Positions 51,643 to 59,956 are shown, counted from the stretch's first letter. The stretch: 64,000 nt of DNA from G958295645 sp965242735 (GCA_965242735.1 OZ251497.1:1984001-2048000); one strand, 5' to 3'. Program-made: numbers and translations. The notes: generated by a model from the letters alone, not told the origin.

Positions 51643-53196
51643 CTAACGCACTCCCGTGCTCCCGAAGGCTCCGGAGGCCCGTTCGGTCTCGGGCACGGCC
51701 TCGGCCTCCTCGAGGACGGGGGCGACGAAGCGGCCGAAGACGAGCTGCGCGATCCGGTCGCCGCGCCGGACCTGGAATGCGGCGTCGCCCATGTTGCGAA
51801 GGAGAATCTTGAGCTCGCCGCGATAGTCGGGGTCGATCGTGCCGGGGCTGTTCGGCAGGGTGACGCCGTGGTGCGCCGCGAGCCCCGACCTTGGACGCAC
51901 TTGGCACTCCAGGCCGGGAGGGAGTTCCATGATCACTCCCGTGGCCACCGGATGGACATCTCCGGGCGCGAGCCGCACGTCTTCGGCCGCGCGCACGTCG
52001 TATCCGGCGGCGCCGGCCGTCGCCCTGGCCGGCAACGGCAGATCGGCGTTGGACGGCAAGCGCTTGAAGCGCACGCGTCGCCGCCCGTCGGCCCGTCCGG
52101 CGTCCGCCAGCGGCATGCCGAACGCCTCCGCCACGCCCGGGTGCAGCACCCGGCCCGCCGAGATGTTGACGCCCTTCGCCAACGCCGCGTCCGACGCGCA
52201 GGCCGCCTTCCATCCCTCGTCCGCAAGCCGGAGCGCATAAGGGAGCGTGGCGTTGGTGAGCGCCAGAGTGGACGACCGGGGCACGGCGCCGGGCATGTTG
52301 CTGACGCCGTAGTGCACCACGCCGTCCACCACGTACACGGGATCCTCGTGCGTGGTGGGCCGAATGGTCTCCACGCAACCGCCTTGGTCCACTGCCACGT
52401 CCACGATCACGGAGCCGGGCCTCATGGCGCTCAGGTCGCTTCTCTCGACCAGGAGGGGGGCCTTGCCGCCCGTCACCAGCACGGCGCCGACCACCAGGTC
52501 CGCATCGCGCAGCTGCTTGCGCACGGCGTAGCGCGTCGAGTAGAGCACGTTGACGTTGGCGGGCAGCACGCCGGCCAGCCGCCGCAGCCGCGGCAGCGAA
52601 ATGTCCATCACGGAGACCCGCGCGCCCAGGCCCGCCGCCATCTGGGCCGCATGCGTGCCCACGACGCCCCCGCCCAAGATCAGCGCCTTGCCCGGCAGAA
52701 CGCCCGGCACGCCGCCCAAGAGCACGCCGGAGCCGCCGGCGGGCCGCTGGAGGTACTTGGCGCCCTCCTGCACCGCCATCCGCCCGGCCACTTCGCTCAT
52801 CGGCGTCAGCAGCGGCAGCTCGCCCCCGGCCGTCTCCACCGTCTCGTACGCGATGGCCGTGGCGCCGCTGTCCAGCACGGCGCGCGTCAGCGCCTCGGAC
52901 GCCGCGAAGTGAAAGTACGTGAAGAGCGCCTGGCCCTCGCGCATCAGCGGCCACTCGGGCTCCACCGGCTCCTTGACCTTGAGGATCATGGCCGAGCGCG
53001 CCCACACCTCGTCGGCGGAGGGCACGATCCGCGCTCCGGCCTGCTCGTAGAAGTCGTCGGTGAATCCGCTCTCCCTGCCCGCGCCGGCCTGCACGAGCAC
53101 GTCGTGGCCCGCCTGCGAGAGCGCGTCGGCGCCCGCCGGCGTCAGAGCGACGCGGTATTCGTTGTTTTTCACTTCCGTGGGAACGCCGACGATCAT
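51643..53196 (-). CDS. alanine dehydrogenase-dUTPase in-frame fusion
   Basis: One open frame of 517 residues. Residues 1-372 are alanine dehydrogenase: IVGVPTEVKNNEYRVALTP, EPEWPLMREGQALFTYFHFA, the NAD loop LILGGGVVGTHAA and the catalytic histidine region FTYFHFAAS; it oxidises L-alanine to pyruvate and ammonia. From residue 375 a dUTPase follows (FKRLPSNADLPLP), with motif 1 AAGYDVRA, motif 2 PRSGLAAHHG, motif 3 GTIDPDYRGEL, motif 4 GDRIAQLVF and motif 5 ASGAFGSTG. Both parts are full length, joined by about ten residues without a stop. An in-frame GTG at 52074 could start Dut separately. The start ATG 53196 overlaps the M16 gene stop. Real fusion, lost stop or sequence error are all possible. 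Confidence 0.85.
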   Translation of the reverse strand: MIVGVPTEVKNNEYRVALTPAGADALSQAGHDVLVQAGAGRESGFTDDFYEQAGARIVPSADEVWARSAMILKVKEPVEPEWPLMREGQALFTYFHFAASEALTRAVLDSGATAIAYETVETAGGELPLLTPMSEVAGRMAVQEGAKYLQRPAGGSGVLLGGVPGVLPGKALILGGGVVGTHAAQMAAGLGARVSVMDISLPRLRRLAGVLPANVNVLYSTRYAVRKQLRDADLVVGAVLVTGGKAPLLVERSDLSAMRPGSVIVDVAVDQGGCVETIRPTTHEDPVYVVDGVVHYGVSNMPGAVPRSSTLALTNATLPYALRLADEGWKAACASDAALAKGVNISAGRVLHPGVAEAFGMPLADAGRADGRRRVRFKRLPSNADLPLPARATAGAAGYDVRAAEDVRLAPGDVHPVATGVIMELPPGLECQVRPRSGLAAHHGVTLPNSPGTIDPDYRGELKILLRNMGDAAFQVRRGDRIAQLVFGRFVAPVLEEAEAVPETERASGAFGSTGVR

Positions 53197-54518
53197 GGTC
53201 TCTTCGACAGGGTTGGAGGATGCGGGCCCCGGAGGAAGGCCGGGGCGTGAGGCGGGGTCGGCTCCGGCGCGCGCTGGCCCAGGCAGAGGACCGTTTCCCG
53301 CCCGGGGCGAAACGCAGTGCGCGCGACGCGAAGGATGTCTTCGGCCGTCACGGCGTCGACGCGCGCTTCGAGTTCCTCGAGCGTCCGAAACGGCCGGTCG
53401 TGCAGCGCCAAGTCCGCAAGTCGGCTCTGGCGGCCTCCCGGCGACTCCAGCGAGAGCAGCATCTGGCCCTTGACCTGCTCCTTGGCGGCCTGGAGGTCGT
53501 CGGCGGACAGGCCGCCGGGCGCCAGCTCGCGCAACACCTCGGAGAGCGCGCCCCTGGCGTCGGCGACGGTCTCGGTTCGAGTCGCGAAGTAGGCGCCCGT
53601 CATGCCTGCGCCGGCATAGGCCGTCTGAAACGAGTACACCGAGTAGGCGAGGCCCAGTTCTTCGCGGATCCGCTGAAAGAGCCGCGAACTCATGCCGCCG
53701 CCGAGAGCCGTCGAGAGCAGGAGCGCCGCCCAGCGGTCGGGATCCGCGCGGGCCGGCCCCGGCCAAGCGGCCACCACGTGCGCTTGGGCGCCCTCGCGCT
53801 CGACCCACCGGTCGGCGCTCTTGGCCGGCGCCGGAACCGGAGGCGCAGGCGCGCGCTCCCCGGCGGGCAGATCTCCAAAGCGCCGCTCGGTCAAGTCCAC
53901 CAGCGCCTCGTGGTCCACTTGCCCGGCGGCCGCCACCACGACGTTGGCGCCTTGGCGGCAGCCCTCGTGCCGGCGCCGCAGATCGTCCAGGGACAGGGCC
54001 TCGAGCGACTCGGGCGTGCCCAGGATGGAGCGGCCGTAGGGGTGGTCGCCCCAGAACTCCAGTCCGTGGAGCTCGAACACCCAGTCGTCGGGCGTGTCCC
54101 GGCAGGTCGCGATCTCTTCGGCCACCACTTCCTTCTCGCGGTCCAGGTCCGCCTGCCGGAGCGCGGGACGAAGGACCAGGTCGGCCAGCACGTCCATGGC
54201 CAGCGGCAGGCGCCGCTCCGGCACGCGAGCCAAGTAGCAGGTATGCTCCTGCGCCGTGTACGCGTCCAGCGATCCGCCCACGCCTTCCAGCGAGATCGCG
54301 ATGTCGCGCGCCGAGCGCGTCGACGTGCCCTTGAACGCCATGTGCTCCAGCAAGTGAGCGGCGCCCTGGCAGCTGGGCGGATCGTGCGCGGCGCCCTGCC
54401 GCACCCAAACCCCGAGCGCGACGGAACGAATCGCGGCCATCTGCTCGGACAGCGCCCGCACGCCGTTGTCCAGCGTCGTCGAGCGGAACGACTCGGCGAC
54501 GGAACCACGCGCCGTCAT
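53193..54518 (-). CDS. M16 family zinc peptidase
   Basis: A 441-residue insulinase-type peptidase. The inverted zinc motif HLLEH (about 55-59) in GAAHLLEHMAFKGT and the downstream glutamate in EKEVVAEEIA complete the catalytic set, so it looks active. The C-terminal half, with GGMSSRLFQRIREELGLAYSVYSF, is the second M16 domain. No signal peptide is visible, so it probably works in the cytoplasm or is exported non-classically. It sits directly downstream of pnp (19-bp gap), a common gene order in many phyla, and overlaps the Ald-Dut gene by ATGA. The substrate is unknown. Confidence 0.88.
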   Translation of the reverse strand: MTARGSVAESFRSTTLDNGVRALSEQMAAIRSVALGVWVRQGAAHDPPSCQGAAHLLEHMAFKGTSTRSARDIAISLEGVGGSLDAYTAQEHTCYLARVPERRLPLAMDVLADLVLRPALRQADLDREKEVVAEEIATCRDTPDDWVFELHGLEFWGDHPYGRSILGTPESLEALSLDDLRRRHEGCRQGANVVVAAAGQVDHEALVDLTERRFGDLPAGERAPAPPVPAPAKSADRWVEREGAQAHVVAAWPGPARADPDRWAALLLSTALGGGMSSRLFQRIREELGLAYSVYSFQTAYAGAGMTGAYFATRTETVADARGALSEVLRELAPGGLSADDLQAAKEQVKGQMLLSLESPGGRQSRLADLALHDRPFRTLEELEARVDAVTAEDILRVARTAFRPGRETVLCLGQRAPEPTPPHAPAFLRGPHPPTLSKRP

Positions 54519-54537
54519 CGCGCGGCGGGTCTCCGGG

Positions 54538-56658
54538 TCAGGCCCGGCGCGCCGCGCCGCCGGCGCCTTCTTCCGCCGCGGCCGCCTTCAAGGACAGTCG
54601 CATGCGGCCCTTCTCGTCGATCGACAAGAGCTTCACGCGGACGACGTCGCCGCGCTTCACCACGTCTTCCGTCTTCTCGACGCGATGCTGCGCGAGCTCG
54701 GAAATGTGGCACAGCCCTTCCACTCCGGGCATGATCTCGACGAACGCGCCGAAGGTGGTCGTGTTCTTGACCGGGCCTTCGTAGATGCGTCCGACTTCGG
54801 GATCCTGGGCGATGGCTTCGACCATCTCGCGGGCTCGGTCCCCCGCCTCCTGGGAGACGGCCGCGATCTTCACCGTCCCGTCGTCGTCCACTTCGATCGT
54901 GGCTCCGGTGTCGTCCTGTATCGCCCTGATGTTCTTGCCCTTAGGCCCGATGATGTCACCTATTTTCTGAGGGTTCACGCGAATCGCGACGATGCGCGGC
55001 GCGTGCGGAGACAAGTCGGTGCGGGGCGCGTTCAGCGCAGCGTCCATCTCGTCCAGGATGTGCAGACGGCCCTTGCGCGCGCGCTCGAGGGCGTCGGCGA
55101 GCACCTCGACCGTCAGGCCCTCGATCTTGATGTCCATCTGGATCGACGTGACGCCCTTGCGCGTGCCCGCGACCTTGAAGTCCATGTCGCCCAGCGCGTC
55201 CTCCAGCCCGAGAATGTCGGTCAGCACCGCGAGGCGGCCGTTCTCCGCCACCAGTCCCATGGCCACGCCTGCGCACGCGGCCCGAACCGGGACGCCCGCG
55301 TCCATCAGCGCCAGCGAGGCGGAGCACACCGACGCCATCGAAGACGAGCCGTTCGACTCCAGAATGTCCGAGACGATGCGGATCGTGTAGGGGAACTCCT
55401 CCGGATCGGGCAACAACGGCCGGATGGCGCGTTCGGCGAGCGCGCCGTGCCCCTTCTCGCGCCGGGAGGTGGCCCGAATCGGACGCGCCTCGCCGACCGA
55501 GAACGGCGGGAAGTTGTAGTGCAGCATGAAGGACTTGGTGACCTGCTCCGCCGAGTCGATGGAGTCGATGCGCTGCTCGTCGCGCGAGGTGCCCAAAGTG
55601 ACCACGCCCAGCGACTGCGTCTCGCCCCGCGTGAAGAGCGCGGAACCGTGCGTTCTGGGCAGCACGCCCGTCTCGCACCCGATGGTCCGCACGTCGTCCA
55701 GGCCCCGTCCGTCCGCGCGCACGCCCTCGTCAAGGATCCGCGCGCGCACGTGCTTCTTCTCCAGGCTCCGCAGGGCGTCACGCACCGCGTCCGCCGGCGT
55801 CTCCTCGGCCGGGGCGTCCTCGGCCAAGCGGGCGCTCACGTCCTTGGCGACCGCCGACAACGCGGCGTTGCGTTCGCGCTTGTCGGCCACCTTCACGGCC
55901 CGGGCCACGGCGTCGGCGGCGAGCGCCTCGACCCGTTCGCGCAGATCCGCCGGGGTCGCCTTGGGCGTCCAGGCCATTTCGGGCTGCCGTCGCGCCTCAA
56001 CGAGTTCCTCCTGCATTTCGACGAGTTCGCGGATCGCGCCGTGCGCCACGCCCAGTCCCTCCAGGACTTCGCTCTCGGGCACCTCGCCCGCGCCGCCCTC
56101 CACCATGGTGATGGCCTTGGCGGACCCTGCGACGACGATGTCCACGTCGGCGTACTCGAGCTGGCGGAAGGTCGGATTGACCACCCAGTTGCCCTGAATC
56201 CGCCCGATGCGCACGGCCGCCACCAGCGTGCGAAACGGGATCGCGGACGAGTTGAGCGCCACCGAGGCCCCGACGAGAGCCAGCACGTCGGCGTCGTTCT
56301 CCTGGTCGGCGCTCAGGATGGAGGCGTGGACCTGCGTCTCGTGGAAGTAGCCGTCGGGGAACAGCGGGCGAAGCGCCCGGTCGGTGAGGCGCGCCGACAG
56401 GATTTCCTTTTCCTGGGGCGCGCCTTCCCGCTTGAAGAAGCCGCCGGGGATCTTGCCCCCCGCGTAGGCCTTCTCGCGGTATTCGACGGTGAGGGGGAAG
56501 AAGGGCAGCGTGGTGGGCTTGTCCTGGGCGGTGGCCGTGACGAGAACGACCGTTTCGCCGAACTGCACCAGACAAGACCCGTGAGCCAACCGGGCCATGC
56601 GGCCCGATTCCAGCGCCAATCGCCTTCCGGCGAACTGGCGTTCAATTCTTTGCGTCAT
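54538..56658 (-). CDS. pnp: polyribonucleotide nucleotidyltransferase (PNPase)
   Basis: A 706-residue phosphorolytic 3'-5' exoribonuclease of the RNA degradosome. Two RNase PH domains (about 10-140 and 315-545), the first with FKREGAPQEKEILSARLTDRALRP and the second with RREKGHGALAERA and the catalytic aspartates in GDMDFKVAGT, flank an alpha-helical domain. KH (KIGDIIGPKGKNIRAIQ) and S1 (GAFVEIMPGVEGLCHISELA) domains end the protein. A strong hairpin in the 100-bp rpsO-pnp gap could be a processing site for autoregulation. Start ATG 56658. Confidence 0.97.
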   Translation of the reverse strand: MTQRIERQFAGRRLALESGRMARLAHGSCLVQFGETVVLVTATAQDKPTTLPFFPLTVEYREKAYAGGKIPGGFFKREGAPQEKEILSARLTDRALRPLFPDGYFHETQVHASILSADQENDADVLALVGASVALNSSAIPFRTLVAAVRIGRIQGNWVVNPTFRQLEYADVDIVVAGSAKAITMVEGGAGEVPESEVLEGLGVAHGAIRELVEMQEELVEARRQPEMAWTPKATPADLRERVEALAADAVARAVKVADKRERNAALSAVAKDVSARLAEDAPAEETPADAVRDALRSLEKKHVRARILDEGVRADGRGLDDVRTIGCETGVLPRTHGSALFTRGETQSLGVVTLGTSRDEQRIDSIDSAEQVTKSFMLHYNFPPFSVGEARPIRATSRREKGHGALAERAIRPLLPDPEEFPYTIRIVSDILESNGSSSMASVCSASLALMDAGVPVRAACAGVAMGLVAENGRLAVLTDILGLEDALGDMDFKVAGTRKGVTSIQMDIKIEGLTVEVLADALERARKGRLHILDEMDAALNAPRTDLSPHAPRIVAIRVNPQKIGDIIGPKGKNIRAIQDDTGATIEVDDDGTVKIAAVSQEAGDRAREMVEAIAQDPEVGRIYEGPVKNTTTFGAFVEIMPGVEGLCHISELAQHRVEKTEDVVKRGDVVRVKLLSIDEKGRMRLSLKAAAAEEGAGGAARRA

Positions 56659-56708
56659 TCCGTTTTTCCGAGGTCGCCGCCTGAAGTCGGCGGCAGGGTG
56701 AGTCGCGC

Positions 56709-56757
56709 CAAGAGGAAAATTGGGCCGCGGCCGCGATGCGGCCGCCGTGCCCTCTTG
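56709..56757. terminator. nested GC-rich hairpin between rpsO and pnp
   Basis: CAAGAGG (56709-56715) pairs with CCTCTTG (56751-56757). Inside lie two GCGGCCGC blocks around GAT, and on the minus strand AATTTT follows the inner stem. It begins one base after the rpsO stop. It could be a partial terminator and, by analogy with E. coli rpsO-pnp, an RNase III-type processing hairpin; the latter is inference. Confidence 0.6.
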
Positions 56758-56758
56758 C

Positions 56759-57016
56759 TCAACGGCGCAGGCCGAGGTCTTTGACCAAGTCCCGGTAGCG
56801 CTCCACGTCGGTGCGCTTCAGGTACTCCAGGAGGCGTCTCCTGCGTCCGACCATCTTCAACAGGCCTCGGCGGCTGTGACGGTCGTGCTTGTGAACGTCG
56901 AAGTGCGCGCGAAGGTAGTTGATCCTGGCCGTGAGAAGGGCGACCTGCGCGGACGCGCCGCCCGGCCCCTTTCCGTCTTCGTGCTTTGCGATGACTTCCG
57001 CTTTGTCGATTCCCAT
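56759..57016 (-). CDS. rpsO: 30S ribosomal protein S15
   Basis: An 85-residue primary 16S rRNA-binding protein of the small-subunit platform. GGASAQVALLTARINYLRAHFDVHKHDRHSRRGLLKMVG is characteristic (shown here only in part: GSAQVALLT-type and DRHSRRGLL segments), followed by RRRRLLEYLKRTD. Length is slightly below the usual 88-89 because the N-terminus MGIDKAEV is short. Start ATG 57016; a TAnnTTTG-like promoter lies about 100 bp upstream. It is followed by pnp, the standard order. Confidence 0.96.
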   Translation of the reverse strand: MGIDKAEVIAKHEDGKGPGGASAQVALLTARINYLRAHFDVHKHDRHSRRGLLKMVGRRRRLLEYLKRTDVERYRDLVKDLGLRR

Positions 57017-57115
57017 TCGATTCCGTAGCTCAGTGCGCGTCCGGGGCGCCCGTCTGCGGCCCCGAACGCCGGCCGCCCCTGCGTCCCCGCGCGGCTCGAC
57101 GTTGCAAACAGCCTT

Positions 57116-57123
57116 GAAAGCTA
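57116..57123 (-). promoter_or_regulatory. TAnnTTTG-like element upstream of rpsO-pnp
   Basis: TAGCTTTC on the minus strand matches TAnnTTTG at seven of eight positions, 100 bp before the rpsO ATG. It lies in an AT-richer patch (57114-57133) of an otherwise GC-rich spacer. It would let rpsO-pnp be transcribed independently of the nusA operon. Confidence 0.35.
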
Positions 57124-57129
57124 ACTTGA

Positions 57130-57350
57130 TTGCGCGCGTCTGGCCACCTGGGCTTCCGCAACCTCGCAGTGCGGGCGGCCACGTCCGTCGGCTGCGTCCG
57201 GCCACATGGGGTGCAGCCTCGGTCAGCGGCACGGTCCGGCGGCGTCCAGTTGGCACCCGGCCACGTGGGTCCCCGCCTCCCGTTGCAGCCTCGGTCAGCG
57301 GCGCGGCGGCAACGTCCGGCGGCAACGCCCGGCCACCTGGGTCATATCGT
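57130..57350. repeat. four degenerate tandem units at the ribF 3' end
   Basis: GGCCACnTGGG-type cores recur at about 57143, 57198, 57258 and 57331, with spacings of about 55-75 bp. The stretches CTCCCGTTGCAGC and GCAGCCTCGGTCAGCGGC each occur twice between them, and the former recurs inside the ribF 3' end. The last core abuts the ribF TGA (57342-57344). The pattern is that of repeated duplication of the ribF end into the 325-bp ribF-rpsO spacer. I see no gene in it. Confidence 0.6.
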
Positions 57351-58313
57351 CTCCCGTTGCAGCGCCTCGCGCGCCTGCGCCACGTCCCGGCGCATCTGGC
57401 CCGCCAGCGCCGCCGCGGACGAGAAGGAGGCGACGGGCCGCAGGCGCCGCGCGAGGTCCAGCCGGAGGCGGCGTCCGTACAGATCGCCCTCGAAGTCGAG
57501 GATATGGACTTCGACGGAATCGCGCGCGCCGGGGAAGACGGGGCGCGGGCCGACGTGCAGCGCGCCCATGCAGCGGGGCGGCCCGGGCGGCCGACCCCCG
57601 GCCCTTCGTCCCGAAAGGGTGGCCCAGCAGGCGTAGATGCCCGGCGCCGGCACGAGCTTGTGTCGTCCCGAGACGCGCAGGTTGGCGGTCGGGAAGCCGA
57701 GTTCCCTGCCCCGGCCGTCCCCCCGCTCGACCGTTCCTTCCAAGGAATACGGGCGTCCGAGCCCCTGGTTGGCTTCGGCGAGACGGCCCTCGGCGAGCGC
57801 GCGCCGGATCGAGGACGACGACACCGGGCGGCCTCCCGTCTCTTGCGGGTCCACCACGCTCAGCCGAAATCCGGTCTCGGCCGAGATCGCGCGGAGCGTG
57901 TCCGCGTCGCCCGAGCGTCCGCGTCCGAATCCGTGGTCGTGGCCGATCACCAGCTCGTCCATCCCCAGACGGCCCAGCAGGACTTCGTGCACGAACCGGC
58001 GCGGCGAGCATTCGCGCAGCTCCGGCGTGAAGGCCAGGAAGACGGCGTAGTCGATTCCGATCTCGGCCAGAAGCGCCTTCTTCTCGGCCGCGGTGGTCAG
58101 CAGCGGAGGCGCGGCGGCGGGGCGCACCACGCGCAACGGATGCGGCTCGAACGTCAACAGCACGCTGGCGCCGCCGCGAGCGGCCGCTCGGCGGCGGACT
58201 TCTCCGAGCACGACCAGGTGACCCCTGTGGAGGCCGTCGAACGTGCCCATCGTGACGACGGTGGGTCCCCTGCCGGGGGGCAGCCCCAGCCCGGCGGATT
58301 GCGCTTCACGCAC
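57342..58313 (-). CDS. ribF: bifunctional riboflavin kinase / FAD synthetase
   Basis: A 323-residue enzyme making FMN and FAD. The N-terminal nucleotidyltransferase has GTFDGLHRGH (about 21-30) and the SSSSIRRAL motif. The C-terminal flavokinase has GFPTANL (about 195-201) and the barrel ending VHILDFEGDLYGRRLRL. The GTG start at 58313 overlaps the truB stop by 8 bp; a start at the ATG of TMGTFDG would cut into the domain. Same-strand member of the nusA-infB unit. Confidence 0.94.
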   Translation of the reverse strand: MREAQSAGLGLPPGRGPTVVTMGTFDGLHRGHLVVLGEVRRRAAARGGASVLLTFEPHPLRVVRPAAAPPLLTTAAEKKALLAEIGIDYAVFLAFTPELRECSPRRFVHEVLLGRLGMDELVIGHDHGFGRGRSGDADTLRAISAETGFRLSVVDPQETGGRPVSSSSIRRALAEGRLAEANQGLGRPYSLEGTVERGDGRGRELGFPTANLRVSGRHKLVPAPGIYACWATLSGRRAGGRPPGPPRCMGALHVGPRPVFPGARDSVEVHILDFEGDLYGRRLRLDLARRLRPVASFSSAAALAGQMRRDVAQAREALQRETI

Positions 58314-59205
58314 GCCGAAACACCTTCTTGGGACGCAGCGCTCCGTCCTGCGCCGCGCACACCGCCAGCAGCTCTCCGGCTTCCGAGAGCACGGCCACCG
58401 CGCCGGCCGCGCCGATCCCCGCGCCGGCCGCGCCTTCCGCTTCCGGCTGCCGGACGGGTCTTCCGTGCGCGAGGGCCGCGGCTTGGTCCGGCCCGATCGC
58501 GACCTTCGGCAGATGGGCCAGCGCGTCTGCGGGCGCCACGACCGACGACGGAGGCGGCGTTCCTTCCCGCAACGAGGCCAGCGGCGCGGCGTCGGAGACG
58601 TCGAACCGGCCGGCACGGGTGCGGCGGAGCGCGGCGAGATGGCATGCGGTGCCCAGGCGGGCGCCCAGCTCGGCGGCAAGCGAGCGCACGTAGGTGCCGC
58701 TCGAGCAGGACACGCGAAACCGGACGTCGGGCCCCGCCACGCCGAGCAATCGAACGGCATGGACCCGGCACGCGCGCGGCGCCAAGCGGACCTGTTCGCC
58801 GCGGCGGGCCCGGCGGTGGGCGGGCGTTCCGCGCACCTTGACGGCCGAGTACGCCGGGGGCGGCAACCAGAGCGCTCCGGCCAGACTCTGCACCGCCGCT
58901 TCGACGTCGGCCGTCTCGAGCCGGGTCCACGCGTCGTCCTCGGCCACGACGCGTCCCTCCGCGTCCAGCGTGTCGGTGGCTTGCCCGAGTCGCGCCGTGG
59001 CGTCGTACTCCTTGTCGAGGCCGACCAGGTGCTCCAGCAGGCGGGTCCAGCGTCCCGTCGCCAGGATCAGCAGCCCGGTCGCAAGAGGGTCAAGGGCGCC
59101 GGCATGGCCAGCCTTGGCCGCGCCCAAGCCTCGCTTCGCCGCCGCCACCACGTCGTGCGACGTGGGACCCGCAGGCTTGTCGACCAAGAGGACGCCCTCC
59201 GTCAC
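58306..59205 (-). CDS. truB: tRNA pseudouridine(55) synthase
   Basis: A 299-residue TruB forming pseudouridine 55 in the T-loop of tRNAs. The catalytic aspartate is in GHAGALDPLATGLL (about 33-46; GHTGTLDPLATG in most relatives). LVDKPAGPTSHDVV at the start and the SSGTYVRSLAAELG motif are typical. The start is GTG at 59205, overlapping the rbfA stop (GTGA). A C-terminal A/G-rich stretch takes the place of a clear PUA domain. Confidence 0.95.
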   Translation of the reverse strand: MTEGVLLVDKPAGPTSHDVVAAAKRGLGAAKAGHAGALDPLATGLLILATGRWTRLLEHLVGLDKEYDATARLGQATDTLDAEGRVVAEDDAWTRLETADVEAAVQSLAGALWLPPPAYSAVKVRGTPAHRRARRGEQVRLAPRACRVHAVRLLGVAGPDVRFRVSCSSGTYVRSLAAELGARLGTACHLAALRRTRAGRFDVSDAAPLASLREGTPPPSSVVAPADALAHLPKVAIGPDQAAALAHGRPVRQPEAEGAAGAGIGAAGAVAVLSEAGELLAVCAAQDGALRPKKVFRRA

Positions 59206-59570
59206 GCCTCGTCTTGGTCGTCGCCGGCCGGCGGCAGCACGTCGGCCAGGATGGACTCGACGCGGCGGCCCGCTTCGGCCGACTCGTCGGGCAGAAAACG
59301 AAGTTCGGGCATCCGGCGGATGTGCAGTTGGGCCCCCAGCCGCGAGCGCAGAAACGGCGCGGCCCGCCGCAACGCGGCGAGCGTGCGGTCTCGGACGCCG
59401 GGAGGTCCGTGCAGCTCCACGAAGACCCGAGCCAGCCAGAGGTCTTCGGTCACGTCCACGCCCGTCACCACGTGGGCGCCGATCTGCGGGTCGCGAAGGC
59501 GCAGGCGTATGGCGCTCGACAGCTCCCGGCGCAACTGCTCGCCCAATCTGGCGCGGCGTCGGCTCGCCAT
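59202..59570 (-). CDS. rbfA: ribosome-binding factor A
   Basis: A 122-residue KH-like protein that assists 16S rRNA 5' end maturation. RRARLGEQLRRELSSAI at the N-terminus and the LHIRRMPELRFLPDESAEAGRRVESIL C-terminal region (given here in parts: RRMPELRF, DESAEAGRR) are family-typical. Start ATG 59570 coincides with the last base of the DUF503 stop (TGATG). Located in the usual infB-ylxP-rbfA-truB order. Confidence 0.93.
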   Translation of the reverse strand: MASRRRARLGEQLRRELSSAIRLRLRDPQIGAHVVTGVDVTEDLWLARVFVELHGPPGVRDRTLAALRRAAPFLRSRLGAQLHIRRMPELRFLPDESAEAGRRVESILADVLPPAGDDQDEA

Positions 59571-59956
59571 CAGCAACGGTCGGTGGAGCGCCCGACGACG
59601 CGCGCGCCCCGCGAATCGGCGATTCGTCCGTCCACCGCCTCCAGGACCGAGTCCGCCTGGGCGTTGTGGGCCGCGAGGAACGCGACCGAGACCCGAGTGC
59701 GGTCCCGCGATTCCTGCAGTCCGGACTCGACGACCGAGACGTTCAAGACGGACAAGCGGTCCTTGAGCGAGCGAAGCACGGAGCGCTTCTCCTTGAGCGA
59801 GCGCGATCCCGGAATCTCCAGTTCCCACGTGCCCACCGTGACGACCACGCGCCCGTCGGCATCGGCGCTCCAGGAGCGCGGCGCGGTCGCCGTCGCCGAG
59901 GGCGGACCAGAGCCTCGCCGCCCGCCCGGGCCCTCCGGCTCCCGCGGCGGCGTCAT
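59570..59956 (-). CDS. DUF503 (YlxP-like) protein
   Basis: A 128-residue protein. The conserved part begins at VVVTVGTWELEIPGSRSLKEKR (about 38-59) and continues with LSVVESGLQESRDRTRVSVA-like segments, matching DUF503/YlxP. The role is unknown, though the gene is almost always between infB and rbfA and may aid ribosome biogenesis. The first 35 residues are P/G/R-rich and non-conserved; the true start could be the GTG just before the conserved part rather than ATG 59956, which overlaps the infB stop. Confidence 0.85.
   Translation of the reverse strand: MTPPREPEGPGGRRGSGPPSATATAPRSWSADADGRVVVTVGTWELEIPGSRSLKEKRSVLRSLKDRLSVLNVSVVESGLQESRDRTRVSVAFLAAHNAQADSVLEAVDGRIADSRGARVVGRSTDRC

Noticed and set aside
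56759..57325. N-terminally extended form of S15 with repeated PLTEAA peptides
   Set aside because: The extension is translated spacer repeat; S15 is complete from ATG 57016.
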